Source of the DNA: Irineochytrium annulatum
Taxonomy: Eukaryota; Chytridiomycota; Chytridiomycetes; Chytridiales; Chytridiaceae
Direction of reading: 5' to 3'
Assembly: GCA_027600665.1 (NCBI GenBank)
Contig: JADGJL010000159.1
Coordinates: 1 to 36,422 of the forward strand
Length of the DNA: 36,422 nt
Both the position numbers and the translations under genes were made by a program. Of this stretch, positions 31,837 through 36,422 are shown one piece after another. Position 1 is the stretch's first letter, and each line of letters opens with the position of its first letter. Below the pieces are notes generated by a model. That model searched no databases, had not been told where the DNA came from, and saw nothing but the letters and a program-made list of their open reading frames with translations.

Positions 31837-34800
31837 ATGACGAACGGAAGAAGGTAACATACTGCATTTGGTGGGATGCACGTTGCCGTGATTCTAACTT
31901 AAGTGTCATTCTTTGACAGTGAACCGCTGACCTCTCCAAATCTCAACGTGCCAACATCATCGGACACCGCTCCAGCTTTGAATACCATATCAACCACAAT
32001 GACGACAACGGAGGCACCAAATGCGACTGGGAAAAGGCCGCAATCATCGTTCCTTATACCACGGGCACCTGCTGGGGGCTCAAAAACTTACGTCGTCCCG
32101 AAGGGCGCTGTCTCGGCTGGATCCGGCGGCGCTTTCGCGGGAAGGACGACAGACGGTGTTGCGGTGTCGGGTGTATCGCTGTCTTCCAGCGCGGCGACAG
32201 GCTCTGGAGCAAGGTCTCTAAACGCCTTGCAAAAGAAGAAGGCTCCCGGGTTAAATCTTGCGAACGCTCATGGCCCTTTAAAACCGGCTATGAAAGAGGC
32301 CGCGCCGTCTGGATTCTTGGCTCCCTTTTCAACCAACTCCTATCGCAGCTCTCGATCACAGACTTCCTCCCATTCCCCACCATCGAACACAGCATCATCA
32401 TCCGACCCGATTGCATCGTCGCAATCTACCACAACATCCCTTCACGACATCCCCGCGTCACTTGCGGAGCTGTCGGCCGACCACCTCGCCGACCTGATCC
32501 GGAAGAGCCGACGGCCGTCAACATCCTCCACGTCGACGGCTTCCCCGACCGTTGCGACTCCTCGGCAAACAACGGTGCCGACACGCGCATCATCGACGGC
32601 TGTGGCTGTTAAGGGGGGGGGCGTTGATACCCGTCGGGGCTCGATGCAGTCGGACTCAACTGGCAACTCTACACTCATCGCTTCGGACTCCGACGAGCCT
32701 GCTGACTCGCGCAAGTCAGACGAAACCACCCGCACGTCCGCCTCCGACGGCGCACCTGTCAACCTGCTCCTTTTGGATGTCCGCAGCTACATGGCATACT
32801 CTTCCGCCCGCGTCTCTAGCGCCGTCAACCTCTGCGTTCCGTCTACGCTCCTTAAGCGCCCCGCTTTTAACGTCGACAAGCTCCTAGAGACCCTACGAGA
32901 GAGCGGAAGCACTGACCCCTCCACCCGAGATCTACTCGTTGGTCCGGCAATCACCACCACAGCGCCCGGCGGCTCACCTCGGATTAGCCACGTTGTTCTT
33001 TATGACGCCGACTCGGAGCGCCTGCCGGACGGCTCCCCGATTGCGCTTCTCGGCGCAAAGTTAGAGGCCGGCCGCGGCCGCATTTTCGACAGTGCGGCAA
33101 GCATGGGGTGGTTACGCGGCGGCTTTAAGGCATTCGCCGCCCGGTACGGCGACCTTTGCGACGGTGGCCCTCCACGACAGCGCCAACCGTCACCTGGCCC
33201 GCCACAGTCTTCGTCCTCCTCTTCCGTCAACATGCGCTCCGTTATGGGACCTCCACCACCGTGCCTCCAGGTCAACGTTAGCCCGTCTACATGGCCGTCG
33301 CCTGCCGCGCCCGAGGCATCGACGTCTCTTCGGCCTAACCCTGTTGACCCGTTCTCGTCGACGCCGGTGATGATGATGGGTGGCCTCGCCCTGGGCATGC
33401 CGAATCAACAGCTCGGCGTCGTCAACGCGGTCGGCGCGGGGCCGGGCGGCGTTCCCCAGCAGCGCGTGCTGGAGAGCCCCGGGTCTGGGTGCCGTTACGT
33501 TCAGCCTGAGAGCCCGCCGGACTTATTCAACTTGGACGTGTTGCAGTCCGGGAGGCATCGGCAGGCGCCCGTGGGTACGCCGGATTTCCTGAGGGAGCTC
33601 ATTCGGGGGGATGACGCGAGAGGGGAGTTGGTTGGAAAGTGGCAGTGGTTAGAGTCGGAGGAAAGGGCGAGACTGGAGATGGCCTGCAGAGCGAGAACTG
33701 CGGCGGATCCGTTTAGTGTTAGCGTTGGGTTGGAGAGCGGCGTAAAGAATCGGTACAGCAATATTTGGCCATGTGAGTTTTTATTTCGTCAGTTTATTGG
33801 TGTATGCGCGCGCTAATATTTATCTTCAGTTAATTGCAACCGCGTAAAACTGGCTACCTCCGACCCTTCCGAAGACTACATCAACGCCTCCCTCATTCTC
33901 CCACCCACTACATCGCAGCAGTTCCTCGCCAGCCTTCCACATAACCCGACTGCACCGCAAGAGTGCGCGGCCCTCCTCCACTCTCGCCGCCGTTACATCG
34001 CGACGCAAGGTCCTTTACCTAATACAACGCCGGACTTTTGGCGGATGACCTGGGACCATGACGCGCGCGTCGTCCTCATGCTCTGCGACGTCGATCCTCT
34101 AGGCCGCAAGTGCCACCCATACTTCCCCACAACTCCCGGCGAGCGGCATGACCACCCCACCGCCAATATAGCCGTAACGCTCCTAGCGGGTCGGCAGGCG
34201 CGCACCCACATCACCGTCCGAACGTTCCGGCTAGACGACCTCGCCGACCCAGCGGCAGGCCCGCGCGTCATCGCGCACATCTGCTACACCGGCTGGCCGG
34301 ATGAGGGCGTCCCCGAGCGGCCCGAATCCTTCCTGGCGCTGCACCATCTCGTCGAGAGCGTCAAGGCGGAGCTGGGTGCGTTCCCGGCCGATGTCGACCT
34401 CGACGCGTACGACCCGGACGTCGCGGAGCGGCCCGTGGTCGTGCACTGCTCGGCCGGGTGCGGTAGGACGGGGGCCTACGTCGCGCTGGACGCGATGCTG
34501 GCGATGATGTACCCGGACCTGCACCCGGTGGCGGCAGGCGCCGCTGGGGCCGGCGGCACCGGAGCGGCGGGCGGCCCGTCAATGATCGGGCGGGCACAAA
34601 CGCCAACGACGACGATGAGGCGGATCACGGCCATCAAGGACATGATGGCGAACCCGGCCGGCGGCGGGGTTGGGGTCGCGGGCACCAGCGCGAGCGGGCC
34701 GGCGGCGGGGACGAGGGACGCCGTGCTGCTGGCGGTGGACCTGCTTCGGTCGCAGCGGGTGAGCATGGTGCAGACCCTGCCGCAGTTTCTGTTTCTCTAT

Positions 34801-34974
34801 GAGGTCGTGCTTGCGAGGGTCCGGCATGAGGCGGGTGGGGAGGGGAGGGAGCGGTATGTGCGGGATGTTGTCCGGCCTGAGAGGGTGCAGGCGTGCATAG
34901 AGGAGATTCGGGCACTTGTTGATAGAGTTGAGGGGGACGCGAAGGCGCCTGTGGAGGTGGATGAGCGGGGATGA
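31837..34974 (+). CDS. Rhodanese - protein tyrosine phosphatase (Pyp/Ptp2-like MAPK phosphatase)
   Basis: Classical Tyr-specific phosphatases with an N-terminal rhodanese (CH2) domain dephosphorylate MAP kinases in yeasts. Exons 31837-31853, 31920-33772 and 33830-34974 (3,015 nt) give 1,004 aa. The first 280 residues are Ser/Thr/Ala-rich and disordered. A rhodanese-like domain follows (about 286-425; LLLLDVRSYMAYSSARV to GWLRGGFKAFAARYGDLC) with no active-site Cys evident. The PTP domain (about 610-970) has NRYSNIWPFNCNRVKL, DYINASLI, YIATQGPLP, the WPD loop (W779-D781), the P-loop HCSAGCGRTG with catalytic C830, and a Q-loop region MVQTLPQFLFLYEVV. A Gly/Ala-rich insert of about 60 residues lies between P-loop and Q-loop. 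ATG 31837 is chosen because the 66-nt intron then joins in phase; ATG 31999 is a simpler alternative. The upstream frame is also open, so the N-terminus is uncertain. Confidence 0.85.
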
Positions 34975-35776
34975 AGCGGGGAGGGAGCGATTGAAGGAGT
35001 GTTTGTTTCTAGAGTTGCTGAATTCATGCGTCTCTCACTGAATTTATCCATTTTGCCGGAACTTACGTGCACAAATATCTGTTTACTTTTGAGGGAGGTC
35101 GATGTCACGGCTTCCCGCGATATGCATCTTTACTTTGTTCATTTATTTTCCACTCGATCCTTGTTTTTGATTTAAATACTCATCAAGCCGTTAATAAACA
35201 TTATTTAACAACAAAGCTGTTTTATGCGAGATTCTATCAGTTGCATGATTTAATGATGTACTCACATAGAACACATATGGGGGAATAAATGAGCTCTGAT
35301 GCCGTTGGCCAACTTAGTCAGGCGTAAATTATTAACTCATTTGCTTCTCTGTTGTTCCCTGTACATCGGCCTCGTTGATTGGGTTTGGGTTTTAAAACGC
35401 TTTATTGTTAGCTTGACCTTGTACAAGCAAGAAAAACCTCCATCTTTCGACGAAGTGGTGCGAAAAAATAACTTTCGAGCCACAATTACAAATTAGATAG
35501 CATTTGTTCATAATTCTGAAGACATTTCCAAAGTTAAACAGCATTTGTTCATGAATATGTTTATTCTCATGGTATTTACATGCCCAAAGAATCAAAGAGA
35601 GAACAACAGTTTATGCTAGGTATTACGGAATGTGTGTGAAAGGCCGCTACTTTTACTGAAAGACGACGCTACCAAATCTAATAAGCCTACACTAAAGCTC
35701 TATTTTTAAAAATGAGTTTATAGTACATCCTCTCGCATACCCTAACCCATAAAATATCCCCATTAACTCTCTCGAA
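34975..35776. other. Convergent intergenic region
   Basis: AT-rich DNA between the PTP gene (+) and the kinase gene (-). It includes an AATAAA at 35193-35198 and two direct copies of AGCATTTGTTCAT (about 35499 and 35541). Short ORFs here look like chance. Confidence 0.55.
35193..35198 (+). terminator. AATAAA poly(A) signal candidate for the PTP gene
   Basis: The hexamer lies 219 nt after the PTP stop codon in AT-rich DNA, a plausible 3' UTR position. Confidence 0.4.
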
Positions 35777-36422
35777 TCAAAGCAACAAAGCATCCCTCAC
35801 CCACGGGTGCGCCACCACATCCGCCATCGTCGCCCTCTTTTCGGGGTCCACCATCGTCATCCACCGAATCACCTCGAGGCCGTGCGCGTCCAGATCAGCG
35901 CGGATGTTGCCGAGCGGGTACCCGCCCCACTCGTCGGCCACGAGCTTCCTCCCGCCCCGGACGGTCTCCTGGACGGCGAGGGGCAGGACGCCGGGCCCGT
36001 GGAGGAGCGCGTACAGGACCATGCCGAGCGCGAACACGTCCGCGGGCAAAGGGTCGACGGCCTTGGAGGAGCCCGCGGTGGTGGTGCGAGCCCGGCGGTG
36101 GGAGAAGGCGCGCTGGGTCGGGAGGTTCGAGAGGAGCTCGGGTGGGGTCATCTCCTGGGTGCCGTAGCGGCGAATCTGGGGTGGACCGTCGGGCGAGCTC
36201 TTGGTGGGCGCGTCGGCGTGGCCGAAATCGCAGAGCCGGACGTCGGGGCGGTCGCGGGAGGTGTCGAGGGTGTCGAGGAGGACGTTCTCCTCCTTCACGT
36301 CGCCGTGGGAGACGCCGACCGAGTGGAGGTGGTTGAGCGCGAGGGCGAGGTGGGCGAAGACGTGACGGGCCGTGGCGAGCGGCGGGGGGTTCAAAGTGTA
36401 GGCGATGTGGGGGAGGGAGAAG
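35777..36422 (-). CDS. Protein kinase catalytic domain, non-RD type (partial, right edge)
   Basis: The frame is open to the right edge, so the ATP-binding N-lobe lies outside. The visible 215 or so residues are the C-lobe of a Ser/Thr kinase. It has a helix ending LALALNHLHS, the catalytic loop HGDVKEENVLL, the metal-binding CDFGHAD, an APE-equivalent MTPPELL, DVFALGMVLYALL for the F helix, and an ending close to the normal domain end (DPEKRATMADVVAHPWV). Catalytic Asp, Lys, Asn and the DFG Asp are all present. The Arg of HRD is Gly, making this a non-RD kinase that may not need activation-loop phosphorylation. About 30 extra residues (basic and Ser/Thr-rich) lie between the APE region and DVFALG. 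No intron is visible in this part. I cannot place it in a subfamily. Confidence 0.8.
   Translation of the reverse strand, partial: FSLPHIAYTLNPPPLATARHVFAHLALALNHLHSVGVSHGDVKEENVLLDTLDTSRDRPDVRLCDFGHADAPTKSSPDGPPQIRRYGTQEMTPPELLSNLPTQRAFSHRRARTTTAGSSKAVDPLPADVFALGMVLYALLHGPGVLPLAVQETVRGGRKLVADEWGGYPLGNIRADLDAHGLEVIRWMTMVDPEKRATMADVVAHPWVRDALLL

Noticed and set aside
31920..32590. Long alternative open frame over the PTP N-terminal region
   Set aside because: Looks globular (many W, C and R), but it is a shifted reading of Ser/Thr/Ala-rich codons. The frame that continues into the rhodanese and PTP domains is the real one.
35739..35747. CCCTAACCC telomere-like string
   Set aside because: A single unit; not a repeat array.

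Overview
The window looks like nuclear DNA from an early-diverging, probably chytrid-type, fungus. Typical fungal genes are present: a Zn2Cys6 activator with a Fungal_trans domain, a mitochondrial PPR protein, a rhodanese-plus-PTP MAPK-type tyrosine phosphatase and an NRPS-type gene. They sit beside genes that Dikarya normally lack: a mammalian-topology transmembrane adenylyl cyclase and a GT18 (MGAT5-type) glycosyltransferase. Coding exons are GC-rich. Genes are cut by many short GT-AG introns, mostly 40-90 nt and often with a CTAAC/CTAAT-like branch site. I joined exons by hand; in every multi-exon model the exon lengths sum to a multiple of three and the domains read through the junctions. 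No phage, insertion sequence, CRISPR array, tRNA or rRNA was seen.

Layout, left to right. (1) The 3' end of a Met/Gly-rich gene (+, 1-345). (2) A seven-exon NRPS-like gene (-, 1095-8661, 2,413 aa) whose adenylation, carrier and condensation core motifs are all altered, although its reading frame is intact. It ends in an arginine run followed by a CaaX-like tetrapeptide. (3) A mitochondrial PPR gene (+, 9281-13272), head to head with the NRPS-like gene. (4) A GT18-type Golgi glycosyltransferase (-, 13701-15237). (5) A Zn2Cys6 transcription factor (-, 15380-18594). (6) A 1,720-aa adenylyl cyclase (-, 18955-24605). (7) A divergent LRR-TM-SAM receptor-like gene (+, 25195-27112). (8) A choline-transporter-like SLC44/Pns1 protein (-, 27548-29530), with a possible small divergent gene next to it. 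(9) A roughly 1.9-kb mostly non-coding stretch holding an inverted repeat and three ACGTCA/TGACGT boxes. (10) A rhodanese-PTP phosphatase (+, 31837-34974). (11) The C-terminal two-thirds of a kinase domain (-, 35777 to the right edge).

Two proteins stand out. The NRPS-like protein appears to be a complete pseudo-enzyme: the A3 loop is deleted, the A4 Asp and A10 Lys are gone, both carrier-like domains have Thr at or near the Ser position, and no condensation domain keeps HHxxxDG. A translated length of over 2,400 codons without a frameshift argues that it is maintained rather than decaying. The adenylyl cyclase has the 6TM-Cyc-6TM-Cyc plan, but its two catalytic halves are in the opposite order to animal enzymes. 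The first half carries the Lys, Asn and Arg of a C2 domain; the second carries the two metal Asp residues of a C1 domain.

Functional links between neighbours are weak. Cyclase, LRR-SAM receptor, PTP and kinase could form a signalling neighbourhood. The cyclase and receptor genes are divergent over about 590 bp, and the PTP upstream region has CRE-like hexamers. Co-regulation is inference only.
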